Assembly: GCF_023898315.1 (NCBI RefSeq)
Contig: NC_064614.1
Location: 114,359,501-114,423,500 of the forward strand
Direction of reading: 5' to 3'
Length of the DNA: 64,000 nucleotides
Source: Schistocerca nitens
Lineage: Eukaryota > Arthropoda > Insecta > Orthoptera > Acrididae
Shown: positions 40,683 through 52,024 of the stretch, piece by piece
Layout of the letters: every line of letters starts with the position of its first letter
How positions within the stretch are numbered: position 1 is the first letter of the stretch
Translations under genes and position numbers: made by a program
The notes under the pieces: generated by a model
What the model saw: the letters and a program-made list of their open reading frames with translations, nothing else
Databases searched by the model: none
What the model was told of the DNA's origin: nothing

Positions 40683-43009
40683 TTTTAAATTAGGTGGGCA
40701 GCGAAAGAAGATTTATCTTCTGTGTTTTTTCTTCCTGTTTCTGTACGCTCGTTCTATCTGATTTTGAAGTTGTGTATGAGTAAGCAGCTTAAATGCTTTA
40801 ATGTTGGCACCGTGTAATTTCCCTTTTTTGAAAAACATCAGTGATGAATCACCTGTAACTTATAGTTGTGGCAACACATTTTTAATTTCACTGACACATG
40901 ATAAGTCGTTGCCCGGGAGCAGCGGAAGCGATGTTTATTTGTTTATTTTACATCGTGATGCGATCACAAATAAGGAACATTTTTTTCTGAGTCCATGTCT
41001 CAGCTTAAATCGTTCTCAAATGCTCAATGTAATGCAACAATATTGTCCTGTCTTACATGTTAAGTATTTCCCGTAATGTTGGTGAGAAATTGATAAAAAA
41101 TGCGTTATCTTTTGTAGCACCTGAAACGTGACATCGTCCGTAGACAGAGTAAAGTAAGGTTTGATAGCACTGAGACAAGATTGACTTAGACATTATAAAA
41201 AACGACTTCCGTAAAGTTGCAGTTGTTAAAGCGCTACGTAAGATAACAACTGAGTGTAATAATTTCATTACTGTTTCAAGTCTGATGTGGCAGTACAATA
41301 AACGAAGCCGAAATGTAGGTAACCATTCCTGTTAGTGAGGTACGCTGATAGTATACATTCAGGCGTTAGCGTGTTTGCTCATGTTTTATCTTCTCTGAAC
41401 AAGGGTGTGAACACGGGATGGTATCCACGTAAACGTTCAACTTGGTCAAGCGAAGTGTTTATGTGATTATGAAAGCAGCACTGTTCTGTGTAGTGCTGAG
41501 GAGTAAAAGGAAAGTATCAACTCGGAACACATGATAATGGAGTAGTCTGTATTAATTGACTTCGCAAAAAAGGAAAGAATTCGCTCGCATCAGGAAAGAC
41601 GGTACCTTGGCAATATGTAAAACAAGAAACGCTTTGAAAAAATTGTAATAAAACGTATATAAAGTAATATAAAATATTTTGTTTCATTTTCATAGCTCTT
41701 CACCTTCTACAGTTGTGTGCACAATTTTTATCTTATTCTACAAGGTGATGGATTGTAGACGTAATTGCTGTAGACAGTTCGTTCATAACATGGCAGGAAG
41801 TTAACAGATACTTGGGAGTAAACAAACAATGCTTTCTACGATAAGACTTCATATAATGGGAACAACATACATAATGGATGGAGAACTTAATGAAACCCAC
41901 AACGGGAAAGTACAGGGAACTGAGTTATTTCGAATGGAGAGCAATCAACATAAACGAGTTAAAAGCCAATGTATTCATTTCATCAACGCAGTTAACTTTT
42001 TTAACGTCACCAAAACTGAAAACTCTGAGCAAATGCTAATTTTATGAAATACAACTTTGGATTAAGGGTAGAGACACCGCATCTATTTTAGTGTGGCACA
42101 TATTTTAACGTTGTGTAATTGGAGCAGCTTTTATGTTAAAACTAACCAATCGTAATTAGTTCTCATCTGAATCTGTAGGTGATTCAGTTAACTGTAAAAA
42201 ACCCAAATCGGTAGGATGTAACACGAACATGCAATTTTGTTTTAGCGACATTCCTCCTTTTTGTAACGAGCAGAATGTCTGTATTGCGGACAAACGGTAA
42301 AAAGTTAATAATTTTCTACTAAGTAGCTGTAGTATGAAAGAAAATAGTGGTTACAATAATATACAGTGTATACTTCCAGGGAAATCCGAAACATCTGAAA
42401 TAAAATATGCACAGCATGAATACTTGCATTTGACATTGATGATGTGGACGTTTGCGTGTAATAATATGGAACGTCTCAACTCAGTCACAATAGCAACACG
42501 ATTTTTTAGAGTTTGTGTGCTAGTATTATTATCATGTGCAAGTTTATCTGGGAGATATATGATCATACATTGTAACAGTATCTGTTCAAGCATTCCTATG
42601 AGAAGCAGAAAAGATTATTAGTAAGTATACATTTCCTTTACTTTTTTTTTTCAAACTATGTACATCATATTTGGCTCACAAGAATAACTGCTTCTGTTAT
42701 TACGTCCGATTCTGCCGATATCTTTCGTCCGAAAATAATTTCATTATTGAAAAAAGGCTTTGAGCTGACGTATACATAAGGGGGGGGGGGATGTATTCTC
42801 AAAAGAACAGTAATAATTGTATAATACTGAAAGCTAGCTAATCTGAGTGCATAGCCGTTACCACTCCAGTGCTAATCCCTGAAAATATTCACCTTCTTGT
42901 ACGAAAAACTGGGCCATGAATAAACAACTACATAATCAGACAACTGTTACTTTAATATTAGGTAGTATACATACTTTCATAGCGCAAGGAAATACATACT
43001 AAAACCACG
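40683..43009. other. Unassigned sequence, 2.3 kb
   Basis: AT-rich with no recognised features except a run of 11 G near 42780. Confidence 0.45.
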
Positions 43010-43249
43010 TTATTCAGTCAATCTAACACAACCTATAGGCGTAGTTGCAGCCTCTGTTGTGGAGAAACACTTTGTGTTGCCCATAAAGCATATCGTATAC
43101 TCAGCAGTATTTAGTTTATTGACTGCATCCTTGGTGGAACGTATCATGCTGCGGATCCCGTGGCTGCTGCGAAAAATCGGTTTGAAACCTCGTCGGCGGC
43201 GGACGTTGCTTCGCCGTTCTCTGACACCGGTAACGTATGGTAAGTGCAC
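43010..43249 (-). pseudogene. Penelope-like element C-terminal fragment
   Basis: The minus-strand frame reads 'LPYVTGVRERRSNVRRRRGF', 'KPIFRSSHGIRSMIRSTKDA', 'VNKLNTAEYTIC'. Penelope-like reverse transcriptases have an LPYV.G....I...L.....KPIFR.......L..AKD segment linking the RT to the GIY-YIG endonuclease, and the match follows that order. The GIY-YIG start is only suggested (AEYTI), and the frame then degenerates. Fragment only; the flanks are not recognised. Confidence 0.6.
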
Positions 43250-43562
43250 TAGCGGAAGCTTCTCTTCCTTGCCCTCTTCTTGTATTCCATTTGGCCTTGG
43301 TCGATTTTTTTCTTTTTTAATAATGTTGTCATAACTGTTGGAGCAAAATGTGTGGTCTAGCTACCTCAATTCTTCTTTGGTGTTGTTAGTCTCACTTACG
43401 CAGTAGCCACGGGAAGTCAGCGTGTGCAGATCGGAATTCTTCTGAGCTGGGTGATGGTGGCTCTCCGCGTGACGGTACCGATTTGTGTGAATTGGCTTCC
43501 AGTACTCGTGGTGGCCCAGTGTACCATCCGCAGTTCTGCACACATCCACGTCCAAAAACTGT

Positions 43563-43764
43563 GCCGGCCGCTGGTGGCCGAGCGGTTCTGGCGCTACAGT
43601 CTGGAACCGCGCGACCGCTACGGTCGCAGGTTCGAATCCTGCCTCGGGCATGGATGTGTGTGTTGTCCTTAGGTTAGTTAGGTTTAAGTAGTTCTAAGTT
43701 CTAGGGGACTTATGACCTCAGCAGTTGAGTCCCATAGTGCTCAGAGCCATTTGAACCATTTGAA
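43563..43764 (+). mobile_element. SINE, family I, full length, 11-bp TSD
   Basis: Perfect direct repeats 'ccaaaaactgt' at 43552-43562 and 43765-43775. Complete class II tRNA-like head: 'gccggccgctggtggccgag' with box A, long variable arm 'gcgcgaccgctacggtcgc', box B 'ggttcgaatcctg'. The tail is intact. Among the best-preserved SINEs in the window. Confidence 0.96.
43566..43650 (+). tRNA. tRNA-like head of SINE (class II, Leu/Ser-type arm)
   Basis: Box A 'tggccgagcggtt', a variable arm that can pair (gcgaccg/cggtcgc), and box B 'ggttcgaatcctg'. Part of a SINE copy with TSD, so it is a pseudo-tRNA that supplies the pol III promoter. Confidence 0.55.
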
Positions 43765-43819
43765 CCAAAAACTGTAAATCACTGTTGTTTTCATTTTCGC
43801 GGGTGAACTGTACGTTCTT

Positions 43820-44300
43820 ATGCAGGCCACAGGATCCACAACAGGATAAGTTTCACCTAGGAAGTAGTCAACAAACGAATTACTGCAGGAGTATATGAAC
43901 TACGTTGTGGGTGCGGAGATGTCTACAGAGGTGAGACAGGGAGAATAGTTATCATACATCTGCAATGGAACTGTCAGTGCATTTCTGGACATATCGGGCC
44001 GTAGACTGTCGTAAACCATTGAGGAGCCGGCTAACCCACCGATAGCTTTTTTCATACCCTTCTCCTTCCGTCATAGCTAGCCTATTATATTCTAGGGTCA
44101 GTAAGGTTTCAAAACTCTAACGTATTGACACCGATCGTCTGCAATAAACAGAGCCACCATTCCTCCTCCAAAATCAGTCTTGCCCTGAAGAAAGCCGTTG
44201 TAATAGGTCGAAATGCTGGTTGTAGGTTTATAATAAAATTTTATTATGACGAGGTACAACACCCAGAAGAATTTTAATCATCATGATACCGGCCGCAGAA
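43820..44300 (+). mobile_element. Penelope-like element 3' remnant with GIY-YIG motif
   Basis: From 43885 the plus strand reads 'AGVYELRCGCGDVYRGETGR', matching the Penelope-like GIY-YIG endonuclease start (GVY..C..C...Y.G.TGR); YIG appears as YRG. Downstream in the 3' untranslated part, 'ccctgaagaaagccgttgta' then 'ataggtcgaaatgc' (44183-44214) resembles the CUGANGA...GAAA arrangement reported for these elements. An A/T palindrome (ataataaaattttattat) follows at 44229-44246. The rest of the RT is not present. Confidence 0.65.
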
Positions 44301-44435
44301 GCCTACGTAGTTAAGTGAGCGTAAATACGTGTGCCCACAAAAGTATCACGTGGAAATACAATACCAAATACATTCTTAAAAAACACAAAATTTGCTCCAT
44401 ATGGACTTCAAGTCCCCATAATACTATTTAGTTAA

Positions 44436-45206
44436 TGAGAAATGCAGGAGGATCTGCAGCGAATTGACGCATGGTGCAGGGAATGGCAATTGAATCTCAA
44501 TGTAGACAAGTGTAATGTGCTGGGAATACATAGAAAGAAAGATCCCATATCATTTAGCTACAATATAGCAGGTCAGCAACTGGAAGCAGTTAATTCCATA
44601 AATTATCTGGGAGTACGCATTAGGAGTGATTTAAAATGGAATGATCCTATAAAGTTGATCGTCGGTAAAGCAGATGCCACACTGAAATTCATTGGAAGAA
44701 TCGTAAGGAAATGCAATCCGAAAACAAAGGAAGTCGGTTACAGTACGCTTGTTCGCCCACTGCTTGAATACTGCTCAGCAGTGTGGGATCCGTACCAGAT
44801 AGGGTTGATAGAAGAGATAGAGAAGATCCAACGGAGAGCAGCGCGCTTCGTTACAGGATCATTTAGTAATCGCGAAAGCATTACGGAGATGATAGATGAA
44901 CTCCAGTGGAAGACTCTGCTAGAGAGACGCTCAGTAGCTCGGTACGGGCTTTTGTTTAAGTTTCGAGAACATACCTTCACCGAGGAGTCAAGCAGTATAT
45001 TGCTCCCTCCTACGTATATCTGGCGAAGAGACCATGAGGATAAAGTCAGAGAGGTTAGAGCCCACACAGAGGCATACCGACAATCCTTCTTTCCACGAAC
45101 AATACGAGACTGGAATAGAAGGGAGAATCGATAGAGGTACTCAAAGTACCCTCTGCCACACACCGCCGGGTGGCTTGCGGAGTATGGATGCAGATGTAGA
45201 TGTAGA
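44436..45206 (+). mobile_element. CR1-like LINE, strongly 5'-truncated
   Basis: Begins inside the RT region that follows the FADD box and runs to the 3' end with tail 'gatgcagatgtagatgtaga' (45187-45206). The 3' untranslated part (aaagtaccctctgccacaca) matches the end of the LINE at 17478-20725 (gaaagtaccctctgccacac near 20665), so the two are one subfamily. Confidence 0.9.
44442..45134 (+). CDS. Uninterrupted 230-aa RT C-terminal ORF of a truncated LINE
   Basis: Encodes the part of ORF2 after the catalytic core: 'IDAWCREWQLNLNVDKCNVL' (thumb), 'NSINYLGVRIRSDLKWN', 'VRPLLEYCSAVWDPYQIGLI' (the conserved C-terminal domain), 'REVRAHTEAYRQSFFPRTIR' and 'DWNRREN' just before the stop. The RT catalytic aspartates are upstream and missing, so it cannot reverse transcribe. 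The whole frame is open, unlike the other LINE copies here, which indicates a young insertion rather than selection. The first ATG (44442) is internal to the ancestral ORF. Confidence 0.8.
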   Translation: MQEDLQRIDAWCREWQLNLNVDKCNVLGIHRKKDPISFSYNIAGQQLEAVNSINYLGVRIRSDLKWNDPIKLIVGKADATLKFIGRIVRKCNPKTKEVGYSTLVRPLLEYCSAVWDPYQIGLIEEIEKIQRRAARFVTGSFSNRESITEMIDELQWKTLLERRSVARYGLLFKFREHTFTEESSSILLPPTYIWRRDHEDKVREVRAHTEAYRQSFFPRTIRDWNRRENR

Positions 45207-47500
45207 AGTGTTTCATCTCAGAAAAACATTCTTTAGAAAACTGCGTTGGGGAATTTCCAGATGGATACAAACAGACCAGCGATGCAGTTGATCACATGAA
45301 ATGCCCTTGGTGCACTCGTGATGTACGCGTGTAAATTTTAGGCGTCAGGAGCGGGCACAAAATATCCGATTGACTGGAATAAACTTGGAAGGAGTAGAAA
45401 AGAGCGAAATTTCGACACAGTTTGAAGGTAGGCCCTTTGCGATTGGCACAGGTAGTTTCCACAAGACGAAAGAAATGCTCCCATTGGTCTGAAAAAGCCT
45501 TGACGTGAAACATGAAAGAACACAGGTGGGGGGCAGCTTCCTACGAAAGACACAAGTCCGAAAACGTTGGGGACTCTCCTCTGAACCAGCATCAAGTGTA
45601 GAACAGGGCGCATCACGCTCTGTACGACGCCGAAAGAGGAATTTTGTGTGAACACTGCATTCACTTCAGCTGACATTCAGCTAGAAATTAGCTGACGAGT
45701 CGTTTAGCCCCAACAGCAGAGAAACGAAACAGTCACATAGTTAATAATTGTTCTTGCGAGAACTGACAGGGCATTGTAGTATACACGCTACTCCATCTGT
45801 GCATATGTATATCGCCATATTTCCAGACTAGGGATGAGTGTATGTTTTCTCGCCTAACGAGAAACATAGGACAGTTTTTGCTGACAAAATCAGTAAACAT
45901 TTTGATTAGCTATTTATAGGGTTTTCAGAGGGCAAGAGCAGCCCTGCTGCTGGCATCTCATTGCACCTAAGGTAAATGCCACTAGTAGAGGCGTAAACTT
46001 GGTTCACCAGATTGCATCCACTGTGAACTCGAGAAAACTTGAGTAATCTTTCGCTCATCTTGTCTCAAAAACTAACCATCCTCTGTAGACTTGATTGTCA
46101 TCCTAAACAGTACCGAACTTAAACCTGGAATCAGACGATTTGTCTTAATATTGGCCAACTTCAACTTGTAGAGAACCTGCTATTTAAATTTGATATTCCT
46201 ATGTTCAGTGTAATTTCGGCTAAAATGGACGTAATGCGTTATCTTGACAACTGTTCTAAGATTGCCAAATCATAACCAATGTAAATTCGTGTACTTCTTT
46301 GACAATAAGTCTGAAATTAAACGAACTGTGTACAGCTAAACACCGATGTGCTCTCTCATAGAATAAACGACCACACCTAACCCCAGTTATTTATTCTATA
46401 GACGCTAACGCACTCACAGGGTGTTTTTGCTGATGTCTGACAAACGTAAAACGGAGTGGAGTGACAGAAGGTTAGTACTGTATTTTCTTTCTTCTGCTGT
46501 GTTTTTTTGTACCTTGGAAGTCTGTTCTCTGGGTCTCTGTTATTTGTCCCACCCTGTAAATTTTGTGTAAAACGTGAACGTTCCACAGTCCGAGTGACTA
46601 TACGTATAACGTATGCTCACATAAATTGTTACACACACACACACAACAGAATGGTGTAAGTTACGTGTTTCCACACTGTCACACCACAGTTCAATCTCCA
46701 CAGTATTGCTGTGACACGAAGTTTTCCATGGTTTAGAAGTTGGTCAAATGTTTAATAAGAATGTGTATACTGAAGTGAGGATAGTGAAATCACAATCTGA
46801 TGAATATACCTTGGTTTACTCCGATACTCTGATACTATCAGAAGTACGCTCAAACAATAAATAATTTAAAAATTGCCTTAATAAATATGTTCATGTGTGC
46901 AAGATGTTGACAAACGCCAAGCCGCTTACTGTTAAAACTTCAAATATTCGATTTCTTGCACGACAGAACGAAGGTTAAACTCTGAATAGCTGGATGCTCG
47001 AATTGATCATTTCCAGCAGCAGTTACATGACTATAATGATAGTTTACAAAAATCTAAACTACCTTTTTCGTGTTAAAATGGAGAAAGTTTTTCTTTTAGT
47101 TGCAAACTGCCTTCTGTAGGCATTCTGTAATACATCCACGTCAATTTTGAAAATAGTGCTTGCAAAAAATTTTGCATTTGCCAAACACGAAGAAATTTTA
47201 AAACCTGTTTGAAAGAACGATATGCGAAAACCTATAGTAGTACCGTCTTTGTAATGTAGCTGTTACTATTGATTTTCCGCGAATGTAAATTCGTTACAGA
47301 CATATTGTGTTATTGGAGTAAGCTTTCCTGCCGTAGGAATGTAGGTACAAATACAAAAGTGAGAATCATATGTCTCAGACGAATTCCTGTAGCAAAATAA
47401 CTAAAGAATAATTTCAGTGAAGCACTCCAGGTCGTTATTTCTAACACCTGATATATAAGGCAAATAAATATCAACATCTACGTAAGCCAACCAACATTTA
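45207..47500. other. Unassigned sequence, 2.3 kb, with a short (AC)n run
   Basis: A dinucleotide run (acacacacacacacaac) lies near 46631-46647. No gene or transposon recognised. Confidence 0.45.
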
Positions 47501-48579
47501 CAGGGGTTGGACAAAATTTTGGAAACACCAAAAGCGTAACACATTGCTATGCCAAATACTGTGTATTCAAAACAGATTGAAGTCATCTCGGAATGGGTAA
47601 ATACAGGTTGTAGTGGGACGCGAAATTGAAGCGTCACCCATCCACCAGTGTCAGCCCAGTCTGCAGGTGAATATAAGTTTAATTTAGTGTTTTGTTTATG
47701 TATTTTGTAATATTTGTAATGGTTGTGAATTATCTAAAGTTTTGTATTTATTTTTATGTTTCATGTACGGAGAGGGCGGCGCAACGAACGGAGACAGCAT
47801 CTTCACTGCCGGGACCAGAGAGAAAATTGCTGACCACTATACGTCACAGGTCGACAGCCAAAGAGCAACAGAAGATCCTGAAACCGAGCTGTTGCGTCGT
47901 GCTTCTAAAAACTGAAAAAATAAGAATTTGTAATGTTTCTACAACAACGGCGTCATAGAAAGTTTAATCATGTTGTAAACGTTCAGTCCTATCTTGTCAA
48001 GGCTCATGTTCACGTCTATATGTAGTATATATGAAGACAGTAAACTAGTGTATACTACAAAAGTTTAAATACATATTCCGAGAATTTATTTATGAAGAAT
48101 TATATTAAGGAAGGAGTATTACCGATTTATTTGACAAGATTATTAATGTTTGATAACGTTCATCGCGAGTTGAGTCTTAAAAGTTTATTCAATGTTGTTT
48201 TAATATTTATTAAAGCATATAACTTGCATTAATATAATTTCTGAGAAGAAACAAACGACATCTAAATTAGAAAAAAGTTTGCGCAATGCAATTGGACTGA
48301 GTGACGTAATTCTGCGCATACGACTCAAATGATGATGTTTTAATTACAGATTCGTTCAAGAATCATTCAGAGACAACTTTGAAAAGAATTTGAATAATTT
48401 TGAAGTGTTTTGTAACTGACGTAGGTGACGAAGACTTCACATGGTCATATGTTAAAAGAAAATCATTTATACAAAACTTACGTCGTTACACTACAAGGTT
48501 CTGCATGGTTTTGAAGGGAACCTCAAAGCGTTCTTGCTGCAAAATAGCGGTAAGTTCAGGTAACGATCCTGTAGGTGGG

Positions 48580-49260
48580 TAGAGATCACGCAACCTTCTC
48601 TCGAAAGTAGAGCACAAAGACACAATAATAATAAGATCTGCTGACTGTAATGGCCGGGAGAGCTCCTAGATTTCATCCTTGTGCTCTCAAGCCCAACCCT
48701 GGACGATACAAGCTGTGTGAGCAGAGGTACTGTCATCTTGGAATGCGGCATCGCCATTGGAGAACAAACATTATACCACGGAATCGACCTGATCAGTCAG
48801 AACGTTCACATAGTCCTTGGCAATAATGCGGCGTTGCAGAGTAACCATGATGTCCATGGAATACCTCGGTATGACTGTCCAAATTTATACCGTACCCCCT
48901 CCTCTTAGGATGTAAACTAGGCCAGAGGATGGAAACAGTGAGAAATGAGACTCTTCGGAGCAACGGAGTTTCTTCCATTGTTCCATAGCCCAGATTTTAT
49001 GGCTTCGGCACCACGACCTCGCGTTGCAGGCATCTGCATCATTGATGAGTGGTTCTGGAACTGAGACTCCACACTTGCATCCTCACTGTCATCCTATCAG
49101 TAGCATCGTACAGTGATTGGCCAAGAACACAACCTACAATAATTTTAGCACGATTTCGTCTAAGGGTCGCTCATGTGCTGCTCCCTTTTAGCACAAGTAA
49201 TCATGCATTGAGGTAGTTGAACGTATTAATCAGTGAAATTTTATAGAATTATGCAAATGT
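48580..49260 (-). pseudogene. Tc1-like transposase catalytic domain remnant
   Basis: Reading down the minus strand: 'HKIWAMEQWKKLRCSEESHF' then 'SLFPSSGLVYI' (WSDESSFSLFP in relatives; first D reads Glu), 'IIAKDYVNVLTDQV', 'CLFSNGDAAFQDDSTSAHTA' (second D present; DDNAPIHTA in relatives), and 'LSRPLQSADLIIIVSLC' (SPDLNIIEPLW; the catalytic Glu is Val). In-frame stops separate the segments. Inactive. The N-terminal start at 50421-50419 belongs to the same gene. Confidence 0.7.
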
Positions 49261-50289
49261 TTCAACTATATTACTCAAATTGTTGCAAATTTATAAGGTG
49301 TATCCCGAAGGATAATGAGGTATAAATGCTTTGGTTTATGTTCAACTTGTAATTTTACTTGGAAGTAAAGAATCAGTGGAAACAAGTGTGAAAAGGTGGT
49401 CATACATTTCTAAGTAAACCTGCAGAAGATAAATGAATCACTCTGTAGCGCAGAGCGCAGAGAATAACAAGCAGAGCATCGAATGAAATTTCCGAACATT
49501 AAGTAGTCAGAGATTGTAGCAAATGTAAAAAGTTTAACCCCTTGCAAAGTTTTCTAAGTTGCACTGAAATTCATTTGAAAGTACCTCCGCTGTTCCAACG
49601 CCAAATATCAGAACTACATCTTCAATCTTCCAATGACAGAGACAAAAGACCACAAGGTGTCTCTGCTTGCCTCCTCCACACCTTGGTCACGTGACCTGCT
49701 GTTATAGTCAAGCTTGCTTTTTCCTTGGTCCACCATATCCGAATACACATTTCTGTATACATTATAAAATTTTACTGCACATATTCTTAAAGTTACTTAA
49801 ATGCACATCTTATTCCATAACTAATGTCTACAGTTTGCCCTTTTAATTTATTATTTTTACTTCTGTTTCGCAAGGAAATGTCCAAAGCTAGTCAAATACA
49901 TGTCCGTATTCTTCTTATTGCTGTGGCACTACGAGATTCAAGGCATATTTCTTCATATTTTTGCGAACATAACAAATAATATTTACATATATTATTACAT
50001 CTTAATGTCTACTGTAATGTCAACATGCTGATGCTAAATGTTTGTGTGCCTAAAACTGTTTTATCACAGTTTAATCAAAATTATAAATAATTTAACTATT
50101 TGTTTTCATACATACAAAAACATTTCAATTTTAATGGTCGCCAAACCTGCCGACGTATAAATGTGTTAATAATTTGTGTCTAGGGCTTCTGCTAATTCTG
50201 GAAATGTCCTTATGTTTACTGTACATCAACAGCAGGAAGTCTTGACAATTTAAGCAAATATACAATACTTTTAATCTAACTCCCTGAGT

Positions 50290-50421
50290 CGTCAGGCCAC
50301 GTCGGCGTTCACCTTCTTATAGCGCCCAAAAGATCGGCCATGCTTCTCCTTTTTGTCACATAGCACTCTCCATAACAACAGCAACAACTTGCCCACATTA
50401 GAATTCACTTAGCTCCGACAT
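50290..50421 (-). pseudogene. N-terminus of the same Tc1-like transposase
   Basis: ATG at 50421-50419 opens 'MSELSEF' followed by a TAA where relatives have a glutamine or arginine codon (MSELSEFQRGQIVG). Continuation reads CGQVVAVV. About 1 kb of unrelated AT-rich sequence separates this from the catalytic domain. Confidence 0.6.
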
Positions 50422-50600
50422 AATGCACCGACGGAGCGCAGTTCTCTCAACGGCTAACCTTTGTTATGTATTGAGCACATTGTACAGGTGCCGTGCATGG
50501 TCAAGTACAACAGCGCAACCTGCAGGCTTGGTTAAAATCTGCGTTTAGGTGCAAGCATGCATTTCTCGCGGTGTCTCCATACTTTTGCTCAACCCTTGTA

Positions 50601-51975
50601 CTTCTGTAATTTTGCAGAAAAAATTTATCAGCATTAATACTGCAGGATCATTTGATAATTGCACAATAGCCGAAACGAGACTTGTAGTTTGTAAATAACG
50701 AGTTGATAAAGTCGTTGTGCAGCAGAAACTAGGAAACCAATGTACAATGTATTTCACCTAACATACGCTGCGGACCCATCAGAAAAGAAACTTCTTTTAT
50801 AATAATTATACGACTACCAATATAATTGTTTGTAGCAATCGTAACAAATCGTCTGTAAATGTTTTTAATCACACTATTTCACTAAATCATAAACTGTACA
50901 ATAATTTATACAGTAAGTTAATAAATCTTAGTGGGATGTTACAGGATTTTAATTCTAAAAAGTGCTACTTTTCTGGGTAAATTATCATAAAATTTTCTGT
51001 GATATGGATCTCACCACAGATTTAGCTTAGAGTCTGTAGATTCCAAAATGGATGCAGCCAAGTGAACGCTTACTATATCAGCATTTACAGTGGATATACT
51101 TTTAATTGAAAGGCGAAATGTATCTGGAAGACAAGGGCCTACTCTTCAGCAAGCAAAGAGATATTAGAAACGAACATAAGATTCTGAAAAGTAACACTTT
51201 TCTTTTTTTTACATGCCGCAAGAGTTTAGTTTTTCGGTGTTTTTTACGGTCTGCAACCAGTGAGAAACAAGATATCTTCCTGGTCAAAATTAACTATCAT
51301 CTGTCTACGTCACAGGCCCCGCTAAGATGGACCAGACGGCGCTATAGCAACTGCTGCCTCTGGTGGCCATTTCGTAAACTACGACATCGTGCTTCGCCAC
51401 TAATGCGTATCGTCGACGATAGATGGCGCTACAGTATCAACGAACCACCACTTTCTCAAGTCAGTTTTCGTCCATAAAAGTGCAGAATTGATCATGACTC
51501 TGAGACAAGAAACTAAGAACAGACACACACAGACGTATATAAATTTGATGTTCATTGTTTTCTGAAAATCTTTAAAATAAATGTACCTTTTAACCCTCAC
51601 GTTAATAAACTATACCTCCTAAGCGTGTCAGTAGAGCCTGGGGCGATTCTAGAAGTCTGTCAAGGGGGGAGAGGGGACGGCTAATGAGGGGTTTTGGGGG
51701 AATGGAATATCGCTTAACAAAAGGAGAGTTGGAGTCTCTACCGACAAAGTGGTAAAATTTGGTGTTAATAAATAATACGACGCCCATTTTAAGTTAAATG
51801 ATACTTGTTGGTTTAGATAGTAAGCTATTTGCCGCTCTTATTATTTTGTTAAAATGTGTTTGAAATACATTGCAACCTATATTGCTACATAATTATAAAA
51901 AGTGATTGAATCTGTTGGACTAATATATTCGCTGATTTTTAAATAATTTTATCCATTGTAATGTGATACTCCATT
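50601..51975. other. Unassigned sequence
   Basis: A 123-codon frame (51106-51477) spans 'catctgtctacgtcacaggc' and 'agatggcgctacagtatcaa' without any motif I recognise; the second part has the look of a dispersed repeat (GC-richer, 'gatggcgctac' twice). Confidence 0.4.
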
Positions 51976-52011
51976 CGGAGGTGGGGGGGCGGGGGTGGGG
52001 GGTGGGGGGGA
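51976..52011 (+). repeat. G-rich low-complexity tract with quadruplex potential
   Basis: Runs of 3 to 7 G separated by 1-2 bases (for example cggaggtgggggggcggggg and tggggggtggggggg). Lies just upstream of the 5' end of the LINE at 52025. Confidence 0.8.
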
Positions 52012-52024
52012 GACTAGAGCCACC

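Larger units (their letters stand above)
47501..50598 (-). mobile_element. Tc1-like element expanded by insertions (3.1 kb)
   Basis: Left end 'caggggttggacaaaatttt' and the complement of the right end (ggtgtctccatacttttgct ... caacccttg) form matching TIRs flanked by TA (47499-47500 and 50599-50600). The minus strand carries transposase start codons at 50421 and the catalytic domain at 49250-48580. The extra length relative to a 1.3-1.7 kb Tc1 lies in two AT-rich stretches (about 47650-48560 and 49260-50290) that are probably later insertions of unidentified origin. Confidence 0.7.

Noticed and set aside
42334..42621. 95-codon frame with a hydrophobic stretch
   Set aside because: Overlaps an equally long frame on the other strand; no motif or signal to favour either.
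46417..46557. Possible 140-bp MITE with ends cagggtg / caccctg
   Set aside because: The inverted match is limited to about 7-9 bases and no target duplication is visible.
47401..47637. Minus-strand frame with 'IYLPYISGVRN', resembling a Penelope-like motif
   Set aside because: Only seven residues match and the frame crosses the end of the Tc1-like element at 47501; no supporting motifs nearby.
51106..51477. 123-codon frame as a gene
   Set aside because: No recognised domain; part of it looks like a dispersed repeat and there is no start or splice context.
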